The notes below the pieces were generated by a model, which was not told the DNA's origin, ran no database searches, and was given only the letters and a program-made list of their open reading frames with translations. From NCBI GenBank assembly GCA_013339895.1, contig JABACO010000002.1, positions 14,529,426 to 14,593,425 of the forward strand: DNA of 64,000 nt. Direction: 5' to 3'. The DNA comes from Ephydatia muelleri. Taxonomy: Eukaryota > Porifera > Demospongiae > Spongillida > Spongillidae. The position numbers were made by a program, and so were the translations under genes. Of this stretch, positions 23,205 to 34,357 are shown piece after piece (position 1 is the stretch's first letter; the number at the start of each line of letters is the position of its first letter).

Positions 23205-23999
23205 AACCGTATTTACATTTTATTTATGTGTCCCACACAGCTGTAGCCTCGTTCCCCGAAATATTGACGTAATATCTAGAAACGAGCCTTGACTTGTACT
23301 TGTAAAACGACATATTCTGTCGCCATTTAAAAGCCATGCAATGAATGAACAGCTATGCTCTCTTTATGGCCCAAATCACATGGCTTAGTTGTAGCTCCAC
23401 TACAATGGTACAGCTCGCGAAAAACGACGGACTTTTTCACGGACATCTCGGCACTTATAGTCTCCCCACACACACTCACACACACACACTTCAGTTATTG
23501 ATTTTAAATACATCATTGTACACGACACAATATTTTACACAGGGTACACATCTCTAATATGTTATGAAAACTATGCCCGACCCACATAAACTCGCCTAAA
23601 TAAGTGTCCAATTATTCTCTGTGCATTCCATATCTTTGTTTGTGCTTTTGCTACGCCTTTTGCCACACACTTTCAATGTGGTTGGTACACGCTCAAGTTA
23701 TAGGGCGTGGAGTAATTGATATGTTGTGCTCCTTTTCTATGCACAGCAGGCATTGCACCTTGTCGTGCATAGCCTGGTAGGCTCAAGGTATTGAAACTTA
23801 CGTTTGTTTTTATTTATTTCACACAGTGACTTCCCTGTACAAGTAAGAAGGTGGCTGCAGTCATGTCAGTCTTTCTGCATCATCAAGGTATTCAGCCTCA
23901 TTAATGAGCAGAGCCCCTTGCCGACAAGTTCTCAAACACTTCATAACTCTCTGTGTCTCCTTTTACGTGTGGCCATGTGTGCAGGTGTATGCGCCTGTG
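23205..23999. other. Upstream flank of copy B and RASSF duplicate, no supported gene
   Basis: Continues the UBL-ARM 5' flank (AACCGTATTTAC). A short CA tract lies at ~23,466-23,490. Possible small exons near 23,345 and 23,820 could not be tied to a family. Confidence 0.45.
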
Positions 24000-25217
24000 G
24001 TACCTGCATGAATGCTCACCGTGAGCACAAATAGCAGAGGGACAATGTGATGTCTATACTTAACTGTTCCTCCTGTAGGGGATTGAAAATGATTCTAGTG
24101 TCAGCCATCTTGGTCATAACCTGTGATACCATCTCATGTGATGCATGGTAGGTGCAGCACTGCACTCATGTGTAGGGTAATCTCCAACCCTTAATTCTCT
24201 CATGCAGGCTGCACAGTGGACCTTGATATACTCCCTTCCATCCTTCTCCCCTCCCTACTCCTCCCTATCCTTCCTCATCCCTTCCCTCCTCCTCCCCTTC
24301 CTCCTCCTCCCTTCCCCTCCTCCTCCCCTTCCTCCTCCTCCCCTCCCTCCTCCTCCCCTCCTACTCCCCTCCTCCTCCCCTCCTACTTCCCTCCTCCTCC
24401 CCTCCCTCCTCCCCTCCCTCCTCCCATCCTCCTCTCCTCCTTCAGGTCGAGAACAGTCCATCAGACTTCGCATTGTGTGTGAGGCGGGATACAGGTGTCA
24501 TGGAGCCCTTCAGAGAAGAGGATGTGCCCCTCATGGTGCGCCTCAGGTTGGGACCAAGTGAGGACATTGCCAAAATATTCGTGCTGGAGGCCAGCGAAGC
24601 CAGACTGCTGGAAGTCACGGAGGAGGTGTGGTAAAAGAGAGGGGGTGGAGTGAGGGTGCAATGTGTGTAGAGTTGGAAGTATTGAGAGGTCAGGTGGTGT
24701 GCATGTATTGGAAGTGGGCTGCGGGGGCTTAATTGTCATGTGGAGAGGAGGGTATTTCACAGCATGCAAAAGATAATACGATAATAGCACAAGCTTGCAA
24801 TTGATGTAAGTTAAGAAGTACGTGGCATTTGGTCAGATCTAATGGTATGTTAGAAGAGGATCAGTTCCTTCAATACCACCATATCACACAAAGTGAAAGA
24901 AAACACATGTACGCAGCATACATTCAGTATTGGTAGAGACTTTTATTATTCACATTGGGCATGCCTAGAGTGTATCTTATTATTAAGGATTTGTGTTGCA
25001 TTTATTTTGATGCCTTCCAAACATCATCGGTTAGCTGTATGTTAGCATGTGAATAATTATGTACAGTGTTTATATCGCATACCACGTGATTGCATAGGAT
25101 TATGTAATTACTGCTTCCCCCTGATTCAGACGGCTAACTGAATGAAATTCTCGGAAGCAGAACTGAATATTTTTATTAAGAAGTTCAATGAAGAAGAGGA
25201 TAAGGAGAGGAAGAAAA
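24000..25217 (+). pseudogene. RASSF-like Ras-association exons, copy 2
   Basis: Duplicate of 3,318-4,592. Exon one is 24,446-24,625 (SDFALCVRRDTGVMEPFREE...EDIAKIFVLEA) after a 220-bp CT tract and a CTTCAG acceptor. Exon two is 25,130-25,217 (MKFSEAELNIFIKKFNEEED). In exon two the TGG codon of the other copies is TGA (25,139-25,141), so the frame is closed unless that is a sequencing error. No SARAH helix was recognised downstream. Confidence 0.75.
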
Positions 25218-26696
25218 GTGAGTTGTGGGAGTGTGCTATGACCTTTTGCAATGACATCATGTGGAAAGTAGTCATGTCATGCACGAAATGACCACCACAT
25301 CCGAGATGGATTTCGGACGCTGAAGTCAAAGCTGGCCCATGCATGCATTCTAAATTGGTTCCCCTCTTGTAATGGTCCTAACCTTTGAGACAGTTTTTTT
25401 TTTTCCCCTATACAAATTGGTCTCCAAGCATTACTTCAATACAAGGACAAATTTTGTCAGAGGGCACCAATTGTGATGGCTAAAACTGGTTCTAGGGGAA
25501 TTTCAAACATGGTTTGGGTGGGTCAAATTTGGGATTGAGGGGAGGGGGGGGGGGGATTGACATTGCCTAAATGTATTTTGGTGTGACCTCCACGGAGTGT
25601 AAATCAAAACAGTTCATGGAGAGAGAAAATAAGTGTGGCCACACTATATTGCTAGCTAAAGTGTGATGCTTATGGCTTTGGAAAAGGTCTTTTACTTTCA
25701 TTCGTCTCATTGTTATGATAAGTCACGAGTAACTTGTATTTAGATTACTGACATGTGTTCATTAACTGGGGAACAGCCTGTTGTTTATTGTTGTCTGGTG
25801 GAAAATGCTTGTTACTATAGCAACCAGTGATTCTTGTAGTCAGCAGAGCTCTGTGTGTTGGAGTTCATCTTACAACATTCATGGCTGTCATGTGAACTGT
25901 TGATAGATTATTGTGACTTCTCATTCTCCAGAGTTTTCTTAATCTATTGTTATTGTTTTCTTGCATCACATTGATTGTTGTTTTGTATTTTGTAATGCAG
26001 ACCTTTTTATGTTCCGTAAGAATACTGCCTTTGTTCTGTTCCTCTCTGCTTCTTAGATTCAAGCCATGGAGAACGGCTATATGGCAGGAGCAAGAGAACA
26101 TCAAACACAATGGAAATGGACATCGGAAAAGTCGGACAGGTTCTTGGATTGAAACAGGTGTCTGATGAGCATCAATTGAAATATGCACATGAACGCACAA
26201 AATATGCACCAGCGCTATTTTGCACAGGTGTACGTACGCACACACTCTCCCGATGATGTATGTTTTTATGTAGCAGGGTCATTTGCTGTTTTTATAATTT
26301 GCTTCCTCTTTTAAAACGCAATGTGTGTCTGGTTTGTGTGTAAGATGTCAATGGTGTACTCTATGTGAATCACAATTGTTTGTTTCAATGTTTCGTTATA
26401 GTTTTACCCAATAAGAGTGTCGAAATTACTGTCTATCACTATCTTTTCTGGAGATGTACCATTCAGTTCTAGTTAATAAATTATGCATTTCTGACGTATA
26501 ATTGCGCGGCAATTGCTAATGAATTTGTACCTGATTATTTACTTGCTATAGGGGTTCAACAATTCCGAAAACCCTTTTTTTTTTTGGGACTGCCAATGAA
26601 ATTATAAAATGAGCTGTTTCTAATCAGCTAATTAGGTTCGCAAAATCAAGTTAACATTATAGCATGAAGATAATTCTTCGTACAAATTAATGCTGT
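25218..26696. other. Non-coding block duplicated from 4,600-6,420
   Basis: Rearranged relative to the first copy. A possible exon at 26,058-26,165 follows a pyrimidine tract and CTTAG, but has no recognisable domain. Confidence 0.45.
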
Positions 26697-27033
26697 CTGA
26701 ATGCTCCCTCATGCTTGGTATACTATATGCGCTCTGATCGTGATTCCCATTGCGCTTGGCATAGTTTATTGTTTGCCCAAAAGGGGGTAGGTGACAGCTG
26801 GCCAGTCGGGTGTGCGTAAGGGTGCTGACCCCCTACCCTGAGCCTGACTGGACCAAGGGAAACGCTGGTCCCCATTAGGTCAGCCACACCCCTTGACGCC
26901 GGTCAAGGTAAGGTGGTTAGGTCAGGGTAGACGTCTGAAGGGTGCCGCCCAAGTGAAACTCCCAAATGGATTGATTAAGGGTGATTTGGTTCCAGGTAAT
27001 TGTGTGAGTACACATGAAGTGTGTGCAGTGGAG

Positions 27034-27990
27034 TCATGGTGCTGATGCTACAGTTGCAGTGTCTGAAGGGCTTGTGAGTGGATGCCGGGTGTAGGTGGTG
27101 TAGGCAGCACTGCTCCATCTTCCCAGCCGCTGGATGGTGGATGGTGGGAGGCCTGCTTGTGCTGCTGCTGTTGCTGCCCCAATCCGGAGACTGTGGGTGT
27201 TGTTTTTGGCAGTGTTGTACCCACCCCTGAGCAGTAGGTCTTTCAAGATGGCTCTCATAGCTCTGGAGGTGAGTGGGCGGCCGGTGTGGAAGTGAAATAG
27301 GGCTGCCCTTGGCGATACAGTGCAGTTTTCGAAGTATGCTCGCAGTGCTATGACTGGGCATGATGCGCAATGAGTGTAACCCATGGATATCATGGTGCCT
27401 CTCCCGGTTTGGTCTGTTTTCGACTTCTTGATAAGGAAGTGAAGGCCCTCCTTGACCCAGGTGACATCGCTTCTGGTGGGGTGGAGTCTGGGGTCGAATC
27501 TGCCTCTGGTAGCTCGCTAACCCTCAGGAACCCAAAAAAAAACGAAAGTGAGGGCTGCTTTCAGCATCAGCTTGTCATGACTGCTCAGTGGATCACTGTT
27601 CAGTAACCTCAGCAGTTGCTCCAGCATCCCAGTGGTGAGAGGCAGTCTCTGGGGTCTGAGGTGGGCTGGGCCTGGGAGCGTTGCATGCCTCTGATGGCCA
27701 GGTTCAGTGTTGGGTTGTTGTGGGCCGGACTGCTGAACCCACGAGTAAGATGGAGGTGGGTGACGGCTGCCAGGTACACCTGGATGGTGTTAGCCTGGAG
27801 TACTTGGCTGAGGTAGGCAGCAAAGAGATGGATGGTGTGCTTGGACCCTGGAAGAGGGGTCAGATTGAAATGGGTGCAGAAGGCGTAGTACTTCCTGATC
27901 CCTGCCCTGTAGGTGGTGGATGTTGAGGGGGCCACGGCTCTATGCAGGAGGTGTCTGAGGCGGCCTTCTAGAGCTCTGCCAGCTCCTGAG
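27034..27990 (-). pseudogene. DIRS-like tyrosine recombinase
   Basis: N-terminal SAM-like core: STSTTYRAGIRKYYAFC, FAAYLSQVLQANTIQVYLAA. The catalytic end includes THSLRIGAATAAAQAGL, LGRWSS and AYTTYTR, giving the HxxR and Y of the tyrosine-recombinase active site. The two halves are in different frames, with a break near 27,530-27,610 beside a run of A, so it is probably inactive. Confidence 0.8.
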
Positions 27991-28736
27991 GTACGGACGT
28001 GGGCAGCTGGTTGGCCTGGGGGGCAAGGGAAAAGAAGCGTGACATTTGATTGCAGGAAAGCAAGTCCGCATTGCAGTTCAGTCTGCCTGGGAGGTGCACC
28101 AGGGAAACTGTAAAGTTGTTTCTGGCTGCAATAAAGAACAGGGTTCTTAGGAGATCCGTTATGCCAGGGTGCCTTGAAGACTGGTTGGTCCATGCCTGGA
28201 CTATGGGCAGGTTGTCGCAATAAAACCTGATGCGCTGTCCAGCCATGCAGGAGATGACCCCAAGTGAGAGCTGCTGCCACTATGGCAAATAGTTCCTGCC
28301 ACTGTATGGAGCGCTTGAGTAGCTGCTGGTGTGGCTGCCAGTCGCCTCTGAACCAGGCACCATCCAGGTAAGCGCCAAATCCAAAGGAGCCGGAGGCATC
28401 GGTGTACAACTGGAAGGAGTCTGCATCCTTCCACTCAGGTGCTATGAACATCGAGATGCCATTCCAAGATGGAAGGAAGCTGTTCCACCATCGTAGGTTG
28501 GCTCTGGCTTCGCGGTTGAGATAGATGTGGTGGTGTAGCTTCCTCACTGTTGCTGAGAGCTGGATGAGACGATGCAGGAACAGGCGGCCTGCTGGGACAA
28601 CCTTGGCTGCAAAGGATAGTTTCCCGATGAGAGATAGGAGCTCCCTCTTGGTAGCTTTGCGTTTGCCAAGCCATGATTTGACAATGCAGCTGGCAGCCTT
28701 AGCTTTGGACTGAGTGATTGCTGCCCACCCTACCAT
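27968..28736 (-). pseudogene. DIRS-like RT thumb / RNase H segment
   Basis: Reads GKLSFAAKVVPAGRLFLHRL, RWWNSFLPSWNG, LYTDASGSFGFGAYL and then, in a shifted frame, RIRFYCDNLPIVQAW ... VHLPGRLNCNADLLS. The DASG and CDN motifs are RNase H active-site blocks of DIRS/Ngaro-type pol. The frameshift lies near 28,200-28,240. Confidence 0.8.
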
Positions 28737-29150
28737 CCTTTATATACATGTGTGACCTGGAACCATATCAGGTGTCGATATCTTTGGGGACAGTGTGTTA
28801 GATTGAATGATGGGATTAGTTGAATGTAAGTGAGACTTTCTCAGACTTTAAGGGCTTTAGGTTTGAATGGAGGCAAGGCTTTCCCTAGGCTCAGGGTTGA
28901 ATGGAAGTGAGGCTTCCCCAGGGGCTACAACCTTGGGGATTTTAGCATATTGCTCGCATACCCCCAAAACATTAAACCAGGTTTAGTACCTAAACCAACA
29001 CTTTTAATGTTAGAACTAAAAAATTGCATTTGGTTTTGTATCTGCACTGGACATAAATTGCATTATAATAGATTTTTCATTCATACACTGAAAAATGATG
29101 AAAACTAAAAAGGTGGTTCATTGTCACGTGTCCAGATCTTACTTGTACAG

Positions 29151-31528
29151 CTACTTGTCCATCTGTATTTGTTCCTTGTACGGTCCAGTTGATGTTTTCT
29201 GGCAATAATCCACTAACTGATGGCAGTCATATCTAATAGCTTTTGTGAGTCCACAGCACGTTGCTGCTAGCTTTGATCTCACGATATTGTTCAGACTTGG
29301 AGGTTGGAGAGGCATGTGAGAACTGACCTTCTCCAATAGCAGCTTTGCTTTCTTCCGGGCCTCAAGCCCCTCACTAATGTGCCATGGCAAGCAGATCAGG
29401 TAATCCAGTAAACCCTGCTTTATCAAAGTCTGTATTTCTATGTCTCTGCTCAGTATTATATGAAGACTACAGACTCCAGCTTCAAAGCACAGCAGGTCTA
29501 TTGGGCACAGTGATGCACGGCAAAGTGGACTGTACACCAATCTCACTGTAGGGAATATGTCTGGCCATCTCATTCCTCGGGTCTTTTCTATCCACTTGCG
29601 AAGAAGACTGCAATTAACACTGCGGAGAAACCTAGTCAAGTAGAACTCGACTTGAGAGCTTAACTTTTCAGGTAAGAGAGCTGCTTTGGTCAATGCCAGT
29701 TGTGATATCATCATGACACCAAAGTACCTAGAAGTATAAGAAAATGAATGACATGCAGTTCAATGGTCACTATTCTGTGATTACTTGGCATAGTTCGAAT
29801 CTCCAACACAACCCAAATAAACACTGCATTGATGTTGTCAAAACACTCACATTTCTTATTCCCTAGCGTTAGGTGAATATTTATCCAGTTGTACAGTACT
29901 GCATTGATGATTAGAAGCACACACATTCACACACACACACACACATTCACACACACACACATACACACACACACACATGTACACACATGCTCACACAACA
30001 CAAACATGCTTACATGGCAAGATCAGACTCAAGCTTTAAACAGAGCTCTGGGTCCATATCTTCTAATTGAATTGGGTGTGAAGATGTCCTTTCTGCCACC
30101 TTCATCAAGGCACTAATGAGATCTACGTTTGAGAGGTATTTGTGTGTGTAAGCATTGTATGAAAGATTCTCGAGGCAGCAGAGGACATTGATGTGCATAG
30201 ATGGAGTGAAGGTCGGAGTTTCCAGACATCCAGTCAACTGTTTTATTACATTCTGGTTCGATACTATCTGAATTTGATGTTGTTCGTCTTCTGTTATTCT
30301 AATCAGAAGCAGGAAAAAGGTCAATTACCTCAAGAATGTTAATCAACAAATACATGCAATTATCGTTGTTATCATACATTATGTTCAAATAGGGTCAGGG
30401 GAGGGGGGGGGGGGGGGGCAGCTGAAGTGTGTAAATGATGTGTCCAGTGGCCATGAGTACATGTATATGCATGCATTATCAATGCATGCCATTCTGAAAG
30501 TGGGTTTGATAGTGATGATGAGGTGGTGGTGGTGGGTTACATTATATGGAGAGTGATAGTAAATTATACCCCATTGCTTAAAATAGCTTATTTGCAACAT
30601 GACTTGCTGGATTAGGCTTTGGACGGCATCAAACAGAACATCTGTCAGTACTATGAATTGCTGGCTTCTAGTAGTGTCAGGAAGGTTGAGATTTTGAGGA
30701 GCGGCTATGCGTTTGGATGATATTGGAACTCGAAGGAAGGAACCAATAACATTATCCAAACTATTCACAACTTCGTATTTCAAGTGGTGGGGAAACACTA
30801 TGTAGAGAGGGGCTAATAAGTATAGTACATGCTTCTCCAAATACTGGAGGTCGAGATGGCAAATATTGTCCCATGTTTGTTTCAGCAATAACGAGTGAAG
30901 CGATGTGATCACATCCAATCCTCCATTTCTGAGGATAAAGTCGGAGTTTGCGAGGATCTTTTCGGCTGAAAACATCAGCTGATTGATGCACTGGTCTATA
31001 TCTTTCACATGAAGTGTGTCAGAAATCATTTTGCTAAACTCGGGTGAAATCTTGCCGGATGCCAACTGACTTTGCTCATTCTTGACGAACTCGAGGGCAT
31101 TACGAAGTAGCGACATGAGATGAAAAGCGCATTCGACGTCGACAGTTGTCGTGAACTCAAGTGTGATCTGATCTCCATCTTTCAACCTGTAGAAATCCAA
31201 GCTCTCGGCGTCCGCCATTACAGTAGAGCCAAACGACAGCTTCTGATCGTAGACAGGCACTTGAAATTCTTCCTGGATAGCTAGTTTCAATGTCGCTACA
31301 CTTTCGGGAAAACTTTGTCGTGGTAAAGGTGCGGCTGGTCGTTGTGTTTTGTGGAGCGCAGAGAAGCAGAACGTTAAAGCTGATGGTTTTGCTCTGTTCT
31401 GACAGACAGGGCAGTGTGCTATAATAGGCCTCACCGCTTCGCTCTTCACGTGCACCATTGCAACCTTCTCCATCACTCCTGTTCGTTACCGTAGCATTCT
31501 TCACTTCCTTGGCTTCAGCGTTCCCCAT
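29151..31528 (-). pseudogene. UBL-ARM family copy C (nearly complete)
   Basis: Three exons: 30,608-31,528, 30,014-30,298 and 29,151-29,727, about 593 codons if exon 1 were in frame. The order is a charged N-terminus, a ubiquitin-like fold (residues ~34-105), then helical sequence through exons 2 and 3 that resembles armadillo/HEAT repeats (IKQGLLDYLICLPW...RKKAKLLLEK). Its function is unknown; a ubiquitin-like domain next to a helical scaffold suggests a proteasome or ubiquitin-pathway adaptor, which is inference. The only clear lesion is one extra A near 31,310 (GGGAAAACTTT versus GGAAACTTT in D). Intron 1 uses a GC donor (GCAAGT). Exon 3 ends QIQMDK and stop. Confidence 0.75.
29918..29990. 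repeat. (CA)n microsatellite in copy C intron 2
   Basis: Interrupted CA tract, orthologous in position to 7,316-7,386. Confidence 0.9.
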
Positions 31529-32049
31529 AGATCTATGGGCGTGGTTCAGATGCCAGATCAGCTAGTCTATTAAACTAGTTTTTTAATTATAACCGTATCT
31601 ATATTTATGGCATCCCAATGAATACCATTTGAAGCTTTTCCACATTCATTTCAGCACTAGATAAAACCAGTGCTCACTGTCGAGGCGCGCTAGTTTTCTG
31701 TCAGTATAATAACGTCACGCAGGTCATGGTCTGCTGTCCTGTTTTGACTTTCATGAAGCACTCGAATGGCAAACGATTTTTTTTTTTAGAGAAAACGCCT
31801 TATAGTTGGGCAGAAACGTATCTTTTTCATAAAGAGGGAGATGTGTTGCTTATGCCTAGGCATATTTGGGATACAATTATTGGGTAGTGTTATGTGCATG
31901 TATAGTGTTACATCACTTACATGTAGGCTGCAAAGATATACTAGGTGTTCTAGTTCCATTTGTATTTGGGATTTATCACAGGGGCATCATCATCTTAAGG
32001 GTCTAACATTGTTTTGTCTGTCTATTAGGTGACCCTAGTGTGATCTATC
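31529..32049. other. Copy C upstream flank, no gene
   Basis: Contains the GGGCGTGGTTC box just upstream of the ATG and the empty-site equivalent for element 2 insertion. Confidence 0.6.
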
Positions 32050-32440
32050 AGACCAATTTGTTTCATCAAAATGGATGCAGACGAACCAATTCGCGACAGA
32101 TCATCTTTGAAACTATAAACGCCAAGCTTTTGCCATCTGCGGAACACTTGAAATTGCTTCTGTATAGGTACAGTGTAAATTTATAATAGTAAAGCTTTGC
32201 TGTAAAGAAAATTGTGTTAACGTTAAGCCAAAAGTGGTGTTTTTTTATAATTGTTTCTATTTTTCACTGTTGTGTGGGAGTGTAGAGGAGCAAATTCATG
32301 CTGATCGATCTGCTCTGACAGACAAGTTATTTTATGCCCTTGATGATGCTGCTCTTCACGTGCTTCATTACAATCTTCTCCAACATTTTGTCTATTTTCG
32401 TACTATTCTTTACCTTCTCGGCTTGACCATACATTGATTC
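32050..32440 (-). pseudogene. Decayed UBL-ARM exon 1 fragment
   Basis: Reverse complement of 714-1,090. Near 32,290-32,430 the plus strand is recognisably complementary to exon 1 5' sequence (GAAGCACGTGAAGAG, CTGTCAGAGCAGAT on minus). The frame is broken several times. Confidence 0.6.
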
Positions 32441-32902
32441 AGAAACGAAATGTAGGGCAATAAAAAATTGATGTCCCATTGCAACCATGTAATGAGTAGA
32501 TTTCTGATGCCTATACCGGCATACTATAAATACAGTTCATACTGTACAAATCGGTTGATAGAGGTCAGACTAGGTGTTACATCCACAATACCATACCAAA
32601 CTTCACATTAATGATCAACAGAATAAAGCATTGCATTTATAAACTGTTTAATCAATTGCCAACACCTAAACAATGAATCTGCCGTGTTACAATATCTGCA
32701 TGCATGCGGGAATCCTAGCATTACATAATAAAGATGTTTGATATCACATACAGTGCCACAATACATCATGTGTGCAGTTCAATCAAAAGGTGAAAACATT
32801 TGCACATTCAATTCTCGCCTTCTGCATTTGAACAACCGAGGTGTTTATAAATCACATGATGTACTGAAAGTAGACTTCCTATACATAACTCCCACAAGTT
32901 TG

Positions 32903-33837
32903 CTACTTGTCCAGCTGCACAGTTGTCCGAATGTCTCCCTCATGTGGTCTGCTGTTGGCTGCTACCCAGCCAACTGATCGATGACAGTCTGAATGCATTG
33001 CCTCTGCAAGTCCACAGCACGTGGTAGCCAGCTTTGCTCTCACGATATTGTTCAGACTTGGAGGTTGCAGTGGTATGTGAGAACCAACCATCACCAATAG
33101 CAGCTTTGCCCTCTTATGGGCCTCAAGCCCTTCACTAATGTGCCATGGCAAGCAGATCAGGTAATCCAGCAAACCCTGCTTGATTAGACAGTGCCTCTCA
33201 CCATCTTTACTCACTATTATTTGGAGTCTCATCACAGCAGCCTCCAAGCACAGTGAGTCTATTGGGCACAGAGATGTGTAGCGAAGAGGGCTGTACACCA
33301 AACTCAAAGGAGGGAATATATCAACCCAGATGTACCGACGAGCCTTTACCATCCACATGCAAAAAAGATTGAAATCCACACTGCGAAGAAAACGATTCAA
33401 GAGCAGCTCGACTTGAGAGCTTAACTTTTCAGGCAAGCGAGCTGCTTTGGTCAATGCCAGATGTGATATCACCATGACAACAAAGTACCTAGGATACAGA
33501 TTCTTTAATAATACGTAGTGTATTCTTGTCGAAAATGGTCACTGCTTTTTAACTTTCCTCTAGCCTATTCAATCTCTTTCTATAATAACATCTCTCCCAT
33601 TCAATCAATATTGAGTGATAGTTGTTTTTCTAACATGTGTATAGGTCACTCACTTATACACCGGCAGAAACTCACACACTTACATCACACAATCAGATTC
33701 AAGTTTCGAGCAGAATGCTGGATCCATATCTTCAAATGTAATTTGGTGTGAAGGACTTCTGTATGCCACCTTCATCAAGGCACCAATGAGATCTACATTT
33801 GAGAGGTACTTGTGTGTGTGAGGATTGTACAAAAGAT
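32903..33837 (-). pseudogene. UBL-ARM family copy E (exon 3 plus half of exon 2)
   Basis: Exon 3 (32,903-33,488) is open, with an AG acceptor, and encodes LPEKLSSQVELLLNRFLRS ... SLNNIVRAKLATTCCGLAEA to a stop after VQLDK. Exon 2 (33,684-33,837) breaks off inside the family's NPHTHKYLSN block. The break joins sequence homologous to the region downstream of exon 3, so E is the product of a tandem duplication of the 3' half of copy D. Confidence 0.8.
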
Positions 33838-34357
33838 TTTTTCATACATTCAGAAACAAAATGTAGGCAATAAAGGATTGATGTCCCATTGCAACCATGA
33901 TATGAGCAGATTTCTGATGCTTATACTGGTATACTATAAACACAGTACATACTGTACAAATCAGTTGATAGAAGTCAGAACTAGGTGTTACATCCACAAT
34001 ACCATGCCAAACTTCACATAAATACAATATCTGATCAACAGAATAGAGCATTGCATTATAAACTGTTTAATCAATTGCCAACACCTAAACAATGCTGATC
34101 TGCCGTGTTAAAATATCTGCATGCATGCGGGGATCCTAGCATTACATAATAAAGATGTTTGATATCACATAAAGTGCCACAATATCATGTGTGTAATTCA
34201 ATCAAAAGGTGAAACATTTGCACATTCAATTTTCGCCTTCTACATTTGAATAACTAAGGTATTTATAAATCACATGATGTACTGAAGGTAGACTACCTAT
34301 ACATAACTTCCACAAGTTTGCTACTTGTCCAGCTGCACAGTTGTCCAAATGTCTCCC

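Larger units (their letters stand above)
26697..29003 (-). mobile_element. DIRS-like tyrosine-recombinase retroelement, 5'-truncated
   Basis: This 2.3-kb block is absent from the paralogous segment (about 6,405-6,440), which shows it was inserted into copy C's downstream flank. On the minus strand it holds RNase H followed by a tyrosine recombinase, the order in DIRS-type elements, and no integrase. The GC-rich 26,760-26,950 segment with repeated GGTCAGG/CCCCTAC-like motifs could be the terminal/internal complementary region. Most of the reverse transcriptase is missing. Confidence 0.8.

Noticed and set aside
24255-24561. Arg/Gly-rich and Pro/Ser-rich ORFs
   Set aside because: CT-repeat artefacts before the second RASSF exon.
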